A program made the position numbers and the translations under genes. This document shows positions 50,339 to 61,111 of a stretch of 64,000 nt of DNA, in pieces. Each line of letters starts with the position of its first letter. The first letter of the stretch is position 1. The stretch is from Chaetomium olivaceum. Taxonomy: Eukaryota > Ascomycota > Sordariomycetes > Sordariales > Chaetomiaceae. The DNA lies in contig JAYWVB010000003.1 in assembly GCA_039881045.1 (NCBI GenBank), positions 248,001 to 312,000 on the forward strand, read 5' to 3'. The notes below the pieces were generated by a model. That model did no database searches and had not been told where the DNA came from. It saw nothing but the letters and a program-made list of their open reading frames with translations.

Positions 50339-51272
50339 AACAGCAGCAGGTCAGTTCGGTAGTTACGGGACGAAGTTAGGCCAGCTAAAAGGAAAAATTA
50401 GGAGGCAAGCAAGTTTAAGCAAGCGGAGAGTGGGAGTGGTTTATTTTTTATTATTATTTTATTTTGTGATGGGGTCTTTGTTGTAGTGGTGTATGTGTGT
50501 GTTCTCACCCTCAGTGTGGTGTGTGTGGGAGGATTTTGTACTCTGTTTCGTCTATACCACTTTCGCGGGGAGCGGATTTATTTATTCATCCATGGAACTC
50601 TTTTTGTTGGTTGCTTCAAGGGGGCGATGGGCACAACTAACTTTTCCCACTGGTTTTTTCTCGCTTACGGCTTGCTTGCCTGCCTGCTCTAACTTAACGC
50701 ATTGATATCTATTTCCCTTTTCAGTTAAGATACGAAGTACCTCGTACTTGGGTGCTTGACCTCGAATGTTGCTGTCATTTTGTGTTGTTGTGTTGCTGGA
50801 GACGAGTAATATCTATACCTCTTGGTCGTCTGGTTTGGCCAAGTAGGTCCTTTGTGAAGGAGGAGTTTGACTCGGTGTGCTTCACTTCACCTCTTCACTT
50901 TCCTATGGCTCTGTGATCTGGTGTGTTGGTGTTGGTTGTGTTGCACAGACAGAGTTATGGGTTATATCTTATATCCTGCTTCGTGAGGTTTTCTTATCAG
51001 GAGCCAGCTCTTGTTTCTTTTGGCACAACATGACATGACGGACATGATGGATAGATATGTGGTGATGGTGTGGTGTTGACTAGCTGCTGACATCGAGTGG
51101 CCCCCTCTGGCCCAGAAGAAGTCGAACTCCAAAAAGAAAAGAAAGTTCCTGTACCTGAAATAATAAAACGCCAAGAGAAAAGGCGGTGAAACAAAAGGAT
51201 AAGAGAACAAGGGAAACAGAGTAAAAGAAATGGAAAGAGTTTTTTTAGTTTTTCTTTTTTTATTTTTTTTTA

Positions 51273-51290
51273 TTTTTTTTTAAAAAAAAA
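51273..51290. repeat. T9A9 palindrome in an A/T-rich block
   Basis: Nine T residues are followed directly by nine A residues, a perfect 18-base palindrome within about 70 bases of nearly pure A/T. It lies between two convergent genes. It could act in transcript 3' end formation for either; this is inference. Confidence 0.7.
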
Positions 51291-52363
51291 TCAAAAACAA
51301 AAGTAAATGGAGTAAAAAGAGCCCTTTCCTGCCTCCGGTTAACTTTTGTTCTGCTCCTACAACTCGAGCTTCTACACTTGGAGTCCGGCTTTGTTTGCCC
51401 ACTTACCGCATGGGAGGGTATGCGAGTTGGATGAGAAGTTGGTGGTTATTATCCTGTGGTGTTGATCATCCATCCATCCAACAAACAGCCAAAGGGTTTC
51501 TTCTCTCAAACAGCTTACTAACTAACCCCCACTAGCCATTCCGAATGTCATTGCCATTTCCAATATTCATTACCATTGTCGATGCTATTGTCGCTGCCAC
51601 AGATGCAGAGATTGGCTGATGGACTTCAGGGGTTTGAGCAGGAGCGTAAACACACCAAGGCACGAGACGTTCTTTTTTCAGACGTCCACCCCTTTTGCTT
51701 TTGCTTTTCTTTTGGAGAGTAGTTAGCCGTAGCTTTTAGTTCGTGATAATCGGGCTAGCACACTTGGGCACATGAAAGAAGCAATAGATCGCGTTGCACC
51801 CTCACACCGCCATGAAAAAGAACCACATGTCCATCGGGAAATATTTTTGTATTTATCATGATCATCCCATGCAAGATGATGCCCAAACCGGTCTCAAGAC
51901 CATCCCCCTTGCCGGCTGCTACCCGCAAAGGCAGGCTGGCTAGCCTGGGCATCGTGACTCAAACCTCATTTCCATGTATGGGTGCATCACCTCGTAAACC
52001 AGTCCAATTCACCCTGTCCAGGCCAACAGCAATATATGCATGTCCATGCGCCCCGTAGTTGCCCCGTCCGTTCAGCACCACGCCTGTGCCGCCCCAGATC
52101 ATGCGAAGCAGTGCATTGAACCCCAGATTCGCCAATCGTCAAAGAAAGCCATGCTGGCATGATTTCCCGGTTCGTAGCGTCGTGCCTCCCAACTCCCCAC
52201 CCAGAAAACAGAACGATACTGGTAGCTTGATGCCGCCGCCGCCAATAAAAAAAAGAAAGAAAAAAGCAAGCCCCAAATCCAGTTGATGACTAGTCATACA
52301 TAAAATGCCGGCGTGTGCCAGATCAGACGGGTTGCGGTGTATGTGTCAAGATGTAAATCGAGA

Positions 52364-54570
52364 TCACTGGGGAGGCGCCGTCTGGGGCTGCTGGTGCGGG
52401 CGGAAACCGCCGTTACCACCACGTCCGCGGTAACCCCGACCACGACCGCCACGGCCGCGGCCACGCCCACCGCGGAAACCACGGTGGCCTCCGTCGACAC
52501 TGCCCTGACCAAAGGTCTCCATGTTCTTGCGAGTTTCCTCGCCGCGCCATTGAGCACCACCCAGTCTCTGGGTTGTATTCTCTCGGTCCTTCATCTCGCT
52601 CGAGATGTTGTCGAAGAATGACTTGCTCTTGTTATATGCCGCCTCAGCCGGGACCGCGGCGTCGGGTGCCGCCTCCGGAGCGACACCCTCGGTAAACGGC
52701 GCAGCCTCAGTAAGAGGCGACCCTGCCACGGCCTCTTTCACGACATCCTGCTTGTTGAATTTTGCGTTGGACGATGCAAAGTCGAAGTCCTGGTCGGGGA
52801 CTTCGACCTTGGCGGGGCGAGGGCCGCGACCACGACCACCCCGATTGTTGTTCTGACCCGTGCGGGCGGCATTGATCCGCATCTCGTCCACCCTCTTGCT
52901 TAGGTTGTCAATACCGTTTGTCTCTGGTTGCTGCTGCTGCTGTTGTTGTTGCTGGTGCTGCTGGTGCTGCTGCTGGTGCTGCTGGTGCTGCTGGTGCTGC
53001 TGGTGCTGCTGCTGCGGTGTAGCGGTGGGGGCGTTAAGCTGCGCCATGGCAACTGCTACGGCATCCTTGGCAGCCTGAGTGGCATCCCTCAAAGCAGCGG
53101 CGGCGGCCGCCGCGCTAGTGTGGCCAGGAGCCTGTTTAGAAGCTTGATTCTGAGCAGCTTTGGCAGTGAGAGCAGCTGGCAGAGGAACTGCAGGCAGAAT
53201 CTGAGTGGGACGGCTGCTCTTCGGCCCGGTTGGGATGGGCACATTTTGGTTTGTGGCCGCCGGAGCGTTATTGGAAAGCGACGCAGCAGTCGCCTTCACT
53301 TCCTCGGCCGTAGGTTTCGACTCTACCGGCGGCGGGGGCGCAGCTGTAGCGGCCGGCTGCTTGACTGCCTGGGTCATAGCCTTGGGTTCAGACGGGGGGC
53401 CGGCTTGCTGAGAAGGGGTCGCGGGTTTCCTGTCGGCGGCAGGCCCGATCGGCGCCGGCTTTTGCGTCGGGCCTTGGTCATTCGCGGGCTGGTTTGCCGA
53501 CTGTCTGCCTTGCCCAGGAGCGCCGGGGGCACCCGGTCCACCCGGTCCACCTGGAGCACCTTGAGCACCGGGGGCACCGGGGGACCACCAGGGCCGGGTT
53601 GGAAACCATAGGGATTCCACGGACCGTGTCCCATAGGAGGGAACTCTTGCCCGGGCGGGAACCACCCCGGAGGCGGGTAAGGCATGCCGCCAAACGGGCC
53701 AGGGCCGGGACCGGGACCAGGCCCACCGGCACGGCCCCAGCCTGCCATGTGAGGCGGGAAGTAGCCAAAGCCTGGCGGGCCAGGTGGGCCAGGCGGACCA
53801 GGCGGACCAGGAGGAGGGCCTTGCTGGTTCTGAGCACCGGGATGACCAATCGGACCTTGGGGTCCCTGAGGACCTTGAGGTCCCGGAGGACCGGAGGAGC
53901 CAGGAGCGACATTGGCGGGCCGAGGTCGAGCCTTGAGCGGGGTTTGTTAGCAACTCCACCCAAAACCGAGGATATGAGATTGAGAATTGGTTTTATGGCC
54001 ATTGATCAGAAGGAAGGCAACGGAAATCTCAACATTGTTTGTTTGCGCTTTTCAGACAAGTAAAATTTTACATCCGAAATAGTTCATCATGAAAGGGCCG
54101 GGCTAGAAATGTAATGGAGGGGTTGTTTGCACTTACTCCAAGAATCGCTGGATCATTTGGAACAGCGGGCGGCTTTTCCTCTTTGGTAGGTGCTGGGCCC
54201 TCTTCGATCCTCAAGTCCTTGACATCTGTGCCACGGAAGACGATGTACTCGTAAAGCTGCTCCGATGCCGGAACGAACTCCTCGGGGTCTGTTTTCCGGT
54301 GTTCGGTGCCAAACGACCTCACATTCTCGAGGGAGACGGTCGAGTCATCTGAGTTGATGCTGTGGAGGGTGCCGGAATAGCTAGACACAGAGCTTGTTAG
54401 CTAGGCAGCTTGGAGAGGAGGGGGGGACTGAATTGGCACCCACCGAATATCGCTCCGGGATATCAAAGATATTCTGGCGCTGCAGCATGACGAACAGTTA
54501 GCATGTCTCCAGGTCGGAAATGTATCAGTCGGTCGGTCGGCTGGCACACGAACCCGATAAATTCGGACAT
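52364..54570 (-). CDS. SCD6: SCD6/LSm14-type mRNP protein, one apparent frameshift
   Basis: Exons 54570-54554, 54479-54444, 54380-54137 and 53931-52364 give about 621 residues. The N-terminal LSm14 domain is split over the first three exons: [38 protein letters not shown], then RSFGTEHR. In the middle are collagen-like Gly-Pro-X repeats and a His/Gln run. Next is the FDF/DFDF region ([17 protein letters not shown], then [13 protein letters not shown]). An RGG box ends the protein. Scd6 binds the Dcp2/Dhh1 decapping machinery and eIF4G to repress translation in P-bodies. Intron 3 ends in AAG after GCTAAC. One base appears missing in the G run at 53579-53583 (five where six are expected), where the Gly-X-Y frame breaks. 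Exon 4 (1568) becomes a multiple of three when corrected. Confidence 0.88.
52931..53022 (-). repeat. CAG/CAC microsatellite (Gln/His run) in SCD6
   Basis: On the minus strand, repeated CAG-CAG-CAC-style codons encode a run of [11 protein letters not shown] units followed by pure Gln. It is typical polyQ of an mRNP-granule protein and probably length-variable. Confidence 0.85.
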
Positions 54571-55273
54571 CTTGATGTGAAAATGGCAGTGACGAAATGC
54601 AAAGAGCTACACCGAACGCCCAGTGGTCGAGATTGGCGCGCGGGTATCGAAGGTGGAAAAAACTAAAAAGAAAAGTCGACGATGCCTCCTCGAAGAAAAA
54701 AAGGGTTAGTTAGGAGGTGGTTTTGGCCCTTGGGCTTCGCATCATGGTTTGTGGTGGTTTTGTGCTCCTTGGAGGTTGAAAAGGGAAGGCGAGAGTGGAA
54801 AAGGATGCACAACCCGGAAAATTCAGCAGCTTCAGCCTCCCCCATTCTCGCCTGTCGATACGTGGCCCGTGCGTGTGCGCCTCGCTTGGCCAAATCCGGC
54901 CCCGCCACATTTGGCACCTTCCTTTTACTTTGGGAACTCGTTAGTTACCCTCAGAGCCTAACATTCATTTACCCTTTCCCACAGAGAGATAGAAGTTCAC
55001 AGAATTGCACATCTACCTAGGTTTAGGCTAGAATGATGTGCATTTGGTTCATATGACGCGCACAGTTCAATTAAGGGACGTAAATGTGGTCATAAAAGCA
55101 GCTGACGCCGGTCCATGCGAGATCCCCACCTTTCCGTCCCAAACACCAAAAACATTAGTTATTGCCTACGAACGGTAATCACCAACCCCTCTGATGTCCA
55201 AGAAACGGCTGAGTACTCTGAGAACTGTAATTCGAGTTGTATGAGTACCCCGACATTCCCGAGTAGGCGCTGT
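54571..55273. other. Intergenic region, SCD6 promoter side
   Basis: 703 bases between the SCD6 start and the 3' end of the next minus-strand gene. No gene supported. Confidence 0.5.
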
Positions 55274-57059
55274 TCAAGCTATGATGGCTCGGACGATTCT
55301 GCGTCTGCTGGGCGCTTGTTGGGCCCACTGGGGGTACGGGTTGCCGTGCTGCACATACGGCGGGGCGGTAGGGGGATAGGGTGGAGGTGCCGGAGGATAG
55401 AAGGGCTGTATCGGCGGCGTGGCAATCGGTGGGACGAGGTTATGCAGCTCCATCGGTACCGTACTGTTCCGGATCTGTGACGGCCGGTGCTCCTGCTGGC
55501 CGCCATACCACATATTCTCGTTTGGTTGCCTAAGCCGGTGGGTGCTTGTGCCGGTATATCCGGGGTTGCCAGCCTTTTTCTCGCCCCAGAACATGGCACC
55601 AGAGTCGGCCCACTCGTCGACGACGTCGGCAATGGTTTGGATGTGGCCGTACGCGGCAGGAAGGTAGCCCGCGGGCCGCCACACAGAGAGGAGCAACCCG
55701 AAAATGGCGGCTGCTAGGCTGAAGGCGGAGAAGTAGAAGATCTGGGGTGGGTGCATGTTGACACCGAGCTGGAACTGCAGGTTGATGGCAAGACCAAACA
55801 TCCAGTGAACACCCGCCTTGAGAGCGAACAGGAACAGCGTCTGCCACGAAGTGAAGGCCGCGACGACCGAGTTGTGATGGTTATTGGTGCCCCTCGGCCC
55901 GAGCAGCCCGCGATATACTTTCTCGTCTCGGGACAGATTGACGATTAGCTCTGCACAGTGTAGCGAGAGTGTGACGACGGATTGAAAGGCCATGATGAGA
56001 AACACGGCACCAACAACACCGGCCGCTCCGTTGGCAGTCCAGCCAACGTTGACAACCGATGTACCGTCCGTACATTGCCGAGTGCTGCAGTTGGAATCCG
56101 TTCTGCCCGTGAATACTGGGAGCAGTGACCAGGACCTGCCGAAGACGCCGTTTTGGCTGCCTTTGACGAGGTAGCCGTAGACGCCGCTGCCCCAGATACC
56201 GCTCAGTATCGGAAGTATCCACAAAAGGATCAGGATCCGAGTGACATGGGAATGAGCGGTAATCATGGGCTTCTGTTTTGGTCTTGGTTTGCAACACTTC
56301 GCGTCTTCTTTAGCTAGATGAACGCTCATCATGCACCTGCCAATTCGTGGCTCGACCCGATGGCCGTCGTGTTCGTCGACGGTGCACGCCCGGGCAACGT
56401 CGAGAGGGTTGGAGCTCCAAGTCGGGATGTTGGTTTCAACTAGCGCCCAGTTTGTGATGATGGCCTGTAACAGGAACCCAGCGCCTAAGGTGAAGAGCGC
56501 AACGGGGTTGATGTGGACGCCGTCGATGTCATCGCTATCGTAGGTCTTGCCCAGCAGCCGCGCCAGTTCCGGATTCAAGCTTAGGAAAATAAGGGACGTC
56601 GACCCGTACGAGAGGACAATGCCAGTAAGGTATACGGCGTTTGGTATCATGCCGTTGGGGCGGCTGTGCTTCGGGAGGTGAGTAGACGTAGGTTTGAGTT
56701 GAAGTCGAGCTTGCCTTCTCGTTGTAAGGACCAGCGGAGGGAGCAGGAATGAATGTAGCCCATGCTATCGTTCAGTAGCGTCACTAAGCAGAGATCCCGG
56801 TTAGTGGCACAGAGCAGAAAGGGAGAGATTGGTTAGCAGGTCGGTAGAAAGACATACCGAGGATATTGAGTCCCAGGGGCAGCACCTCCCTCGCTGTGTG
56901 CACGATGTGGACGTGGGCAGCATTCCCGTCCCGTGCTTCTAGGTAAACGCAGATGCCACCAGCGACCAGAGCGCTAATACCAACAAACCAACTTATTATC
57001 AGTCCGAGAACACACCACAAGCGTGTGACGCGGCTGTCATCGTGCTTCTGACTCGCCAT
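55274..57059 (-). CDS. Multi-pass membrane protein of unknown function, one apparent frameshift
   Basis: Exon 1 (57059-56858) joins exon 2 (56783-55274) across a 74-base intron (GTATGT...CTTAG). About 570 residues with roughly eight hydrophobic segments, starting near LGLIISWFVGISALVAGG, VYLTGIVLSYGSTSLIFL, LFTLGAGFLLQAIITNWAL, ILILLWILPILSGIWG, VVGAVFLIMAFQSVVTL, LFLFALKAGVHWMFGLAI and FYFSAFSLAAAIFGLLL. A Pro/Tyr-rich cytosolic tail (FYPPAPPPYPPTAPPY) follows. The early conserved strip DSMGYIHSCSLRWSLQREG is typical of a fungus-specific membrane family that I cannot name. Frame breaks in the G run at 56658-56661 (four where five are expected), between SRSTAAP and NGMIPNAVYL. Total length is then a multiple of three. 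Confidence 0.75.
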
Positions 57060-58146
57060 GACATGAGAGTCTGCCCCATCTCTCACACTCGAGGAGAATA
57101 GAGGAAGAAAAAAATCAGTCGGCCGTCCCACGGAAAAGAGGGAGCGGCCGGGTGAGGGGGAAGCCTCGCCGGCATTTGGACTGCGTTTGTGGTAGCGGAT
57201 GCAGGGGTTCCTTTCAGCCTCTCGAGGCTCCCCTCGCTATCGACGGGCCAGACCAGCGCCTGGCTGCATCATGCTCCGATTGCGACCCGAACTAGTGGCC
57301 GCCACGCAGGGGTTTGACTGACGGCGGCAACCCATAAATAACACCCACCTGTCGCTTTGGCCGTTTTGTGAGGGGACATTCCAGCTGGCATACAACATCA
57401 ACTTCAGCTGCAGCCAACGCTTTTCTGCAATGCAGAAAGGTGCTGGTCAAGGGGAAAGTGCACAAAGACAGGCCGTGTCAGTGTGACCATTTCTCCCTCT
57501 ACCTTGTATATGGTATATTGAGCTCTGTAACTAAGGGAGCACAGCCAAGTATAGTCCATTGTTTGAAGATCGCTACGATAATATTTGGTGTTTTGGAAGA
57601 CCAAAGGTCCGGAATACCGGGAAGATTGATGTGGTTAGCGTCTGGGCGACCCCCCGCTGCCCCAGGTGCCGGACTCTTATCGGCTAACAACCAAGACACT
57701 TGCAATAACCCTAACCCGGAATGAGTGGAGAGATTTGATCACTTGCCCAATTGGACATACTTGAGCTCGGAGGTTTGGTGACTCCATCGGCGAAAGCAGA
57801 CGAGAAAGAAGACGGCTTGCAACCACAAAATTTTCAGCGATTAAGTTTAAAGGCACAGATACTTTCCATTAGGGTGTAGGTGGCAAACTCAATATGTGAC
57901 ACACCCTCAGGGCATCATTTTTTCTTCTAATTACATAAAGAATCGCCGGCTCAAGCCCTGTTTTCTACTTTCCATCCCTCATTCTCGATTTTTGAAATAC
58001 TCCCCAGCTCTTCTTTACCCACACCACCAACCGCACTTTGACTAATCCAATCATACAACCCCACCAAACGAGACTTCGTCATTCTCCCACCTCTTTAACC
58101 ACACATTACCTCCTCACCTTTAAGAAAGAACCAAGACAATTCCATC
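57060..58146. other. Divergent promoter region, membrane protein/TCF25
   Basis: 1.09 kb between divergent start codons. It contains a telomere-like box at 57707-57717. No gene supported. Confidence 0.5.
57707..57717. promoter_or_regulatory. Telomere-repeat-like box upstream of TCF25
   Basis: AACCCTAACCC, about 430 bases upstream of the TCF25 start codon. It is the same motif as in the DAD1 and PFD4/CENP-W upstream regions. Confidence 0.4.
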
Positions 58147-60575
58147 ATGGCGAGCCGGCAATTGAGAAAGCTCCAGAAGCAAAAGGAGCTGCTTACCCTC
58201 CAACAGGAGGAAGCTGTTGGCAAAAGTGGGGAGGACTCGTCCGAGGACGAACCCATCGTCACAAAGCCCCGCCGCAACATGTTTTCCGGTTTTGGTGCCC
58301 TGCAAGATGACAACGATAATGAGAGCAGCGAGGAAGAGGAAGTCTCTCATCAAGTACCCCAGGAACAAGTTGTCGAACAGGCACCCGCCGCCAAGAAGAG
58401 TAAGAAGAACAAGAAGAAGAAGAAGAAGGGCAAGCAGTCCAACCCATCAGTTCCGGCTCAAGATGAACGCAAATCCATCGACGAAGTCGACCGGGCCCTT
58501 GAGGAGCTCAAACTGGAGGCGCGCCCAGCTGGCGGTTCCGTCGTGGCTGGACCTGCCGACAAGCCGACTAGCACCCTCGATAACCTTCTCCGCATCAACT
58601 TGCAACATCTCAAGGCCATGAACGAGATGCGTAGGATTTTTGGAAAGGCGATGGATGTGGCCGATCTCGAGCAGCGTAACGAGGACAATCAGCGGCGCGT
58701 GCACCTTCAGGACGGCGTAGATCTCGAGACTTTCCTCAGTGCTCGTGCGGTCCAGAACCCTGGTCAGGGAAGGCCTCGAGGCAGCAGATCTCAGGGAAAC
58801 GTACCCCAGGGCAACAGAGGCATTTTTGACGCTGCTCTACGCACAAATCCCTTCATCGATGGCAAGAGGACGTGGCCCCCCGGCCCACCGTTGGGCCTCA
58901 AGATGATCCGCGTCACCGACGAGTCGCGGGACAATGTTGAGTTTGCCTTTGCACACGACCTCAGTTACGATTCCCTGGAAACTGGCTTTTTCAGCCTTGT
59001 TCAGATGATGGATCCTATGCAGATTGTCACTTTCCTGCATCGATACCCGTACCACGTCTCTTCGCTTATTCAAGTGAGCAAGATCGCCCGCCAGGACCAA
59101 AACGCTGCGCTTGCAGCAGACCTCATCGAACGTGCCCTTTTCGCATTTGGACGAGTCAGCCTTAATGGGTTCCGCAAAAAGCTGGAGACGGGCCAGGCGA
59201 GGATGAGCTTTTCCAGACCCGAGAACCGCCAGTTCTACCTCGCCGGCTGGAACCTCATCCAGAAGCAGGCCTTGAAAGGCACCTACCGGACAGCGCTGGA
59301 ATGGTGCAAACTCTTTCTGAGCATCAATCACGATGACCCCTACGGCATGGCCAACTGGATTCACATCCTCGCCGTCCGGGCACATGAGCCCGAGTGGTTC
59401 ATCGACTTCTGCAACTCGGACTTCTTTAACAACCCGAGCAACATTTACGCCAAACAGACCCTTTCTCTCGCCCAACTGCAGCTCGACGATACCCCCACCG
59501 CCATATCCACAGTCGCTGAGGGCATGAAAACCCTCCCCTGGCTTTACTGCGCCCTCTTCAGCGCGCTCAACCTCGACACACCCCAACCCGTTTGGGGCAT
59601 CCAGCCCCGCGACGAGGACGAGGCCCTCCACACAAAGCTCTACATTCACATGGCCAAAGACCTCTGGAACACAACGCATAACCCTCCTCAACCAAGCGGC
59701 CGCCACGATCCCCAAAACCATCCCCACCGCCAACCTCCCACCCCCCACCCCCGTCTCCCTTGCCACGACCCGCTTCATCTACCTCGACAACACCCCGGCC
59801 CTCATGGCCGCCGTGCCGCGGAACCTACTGCACACAGACCCGCCCAACTACGAGTTCGACCCCTTCCCGCCGGCACTTCAGGACAACCTCTTTTCCAGCC
59901 CGGCCCAGCGGCTGCCGTGGTCGGGTGGGGACGAGATATCGGGTGCGGGCAGGCGTGAGGCGGGCGCCAACATGCACCCTGACATCCGGCGCCAGATCGA
60001 GGCACGTGTCCGCGCCGAGCTCCTCCGCTTGCAGCGCGGGGGCGTTCGGGGCGCCGGCGCTGCTGGTGGGGCTCCCGCTGCTGCTGGGGCTGCCGCTGCT
60101 GCTGGGGCTCCCGCTGTTGAAGCTGTTGCCAATAACCCCGCTGCTGAGGCTGATAGGGTTCTCAACGATCCCAATCCCTTTGCTCAGGCTGCCAGGGACG
60201 CGGCTGCTATTGGTCTTACGATGGCTGATTTGGACGAGATCGCCGCTTCTATTGCTGAGGAGCATCCCGAGCTTGCTGCCACTGCTGTTAGGGAGGCGAC
60301 GGAGATGGCGGAGGACGAGGCATGGAGGGCTGGGATTGCTGAGCGGCGGCTGCGCCGGGGTTATGGGCTATTTGAGGGGTCTTTTTGGCGGTGGGGTGTC
60401 GCCGTCGCGGCGTAGAGAGATGATGGAGGAGTATGGGGATAGGTATTCGGATGAGGATGAGGAAGACGACCAGTTTGAGGATGCGGATGAGTTTGGGGAA
60501 GAGGATGATGACTTTGAGGAGGCGGATGAGTTTGAGGATGCGGATGATTTTGAGGGCGGGGTGGCAAGACAGTAG
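58147..60575 (+). CDS. RQC1: TCF25/Rqc1, ribosome quality-control factor, two apparent frameshifts
   Basis: Apparently intronless, about 808 residues. The N-terminus (ASRQLRKLQKQKELL) is followed by acidic Ser/Glu patches and a Lys-rich block. The conserved TCF25 core (NPFIDGKRTWPPGPPLGLKM, LVQMMDPMQIVTFLHRYPYH, AGWNLIQKQALKGTYRTALEW, LYCALFSALN) is a helical-repeat domain. An Ala-rich segment and a very acidic tail (EEDDDFEEADEFEDADD) end it. Rqc1 works with Ltn1, Rqc2 and Cdc48 to ubiquitinate stalled nascent chains on 60S subunits. Two shifts break the printed frame: at 59666-59684, before LLNQAAATIPK, and at 60365-60367 (GGG where GG is expected), before YLRGLFGGG. Both act as one extra base; removing two bases makes the length divisible by three. 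Confidence 0.86.
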
Positions 60576-60928
60576 AATTGGTTTGGGTCACGTCCTTGAT
60601 GATGATGCTTAAGTTGCTGGCTATGGTTTGCGGTTCTGCGATCAGCGATGATAGATTGAGGGAACTTGGCTTTGACAATAGATCAATCTCGTATTCTGCA
60701 GGTAGACTATGGATAAATTAAAATTTGGTTACGTTTACTGTGTAGTTGTGCAGTCCACGTGTGAACGAAAACCACCCGATTGTTAAGGAGACCCATCACC
60801 AGTCTTGGCAGGTGTTGAGCAACTTCCCTTTGGGCAAAAAAAGGGAACTCCAAAAGAAAATAAGTTTGTGTAAAAAGAAAAATTAGAAAAACAACGAAAA
60901 AGAGACGGGGGGAAAGGGAATACAAAAA
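60576..60928. other. Spacer between TCF25 and the retrotransposon
   Basis: About 350 bases holding the 3' UTR of TCF25. The retrotransposon's 3' end points towards it, so this side should carry one target-site duplication; the other copy is outside the window. Confidence 0.45.
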
Positions 60929-60929
60929 T

Positions 60930-60945
60930 ATTATTATTATTATTT
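60930..60945. repeat. (ATT)n 3' tail of the retrotransposon
   Basis: About five ATT units, equal to a TAA-repeat tail when read with the element. This marks its 3' terminus next to TCF25. Confidence 0.75.
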
Positions 60946-61111
60946 CCTACACCGATATGCCCTGGGGCGCGCCGGTCCTTCTACTGCTATTTACAAAGGG
61001 AACCGTACCGTATAGGCCGGATAAAAACCTCTGTCTACCACTTTGAGACAACAATCTGTGAATCCGTCATACTGCAAAAGAAAGGAGGCCCTTTGCCGGC
61101 CTCCGTGCCCT

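Larger units (their letters stand above)
50290..52363. other. Convergent 3' intergenic region, DENN/SCD6
   Basis: About 2.1 kb between facing stop codons, with 3' UTR-like sequence from both sides. It holds a (GGTTC)5 array at 50314-50338 and a strongly A/T-biased block at 51236-51310. No gene supported. Confidence 0.5.
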
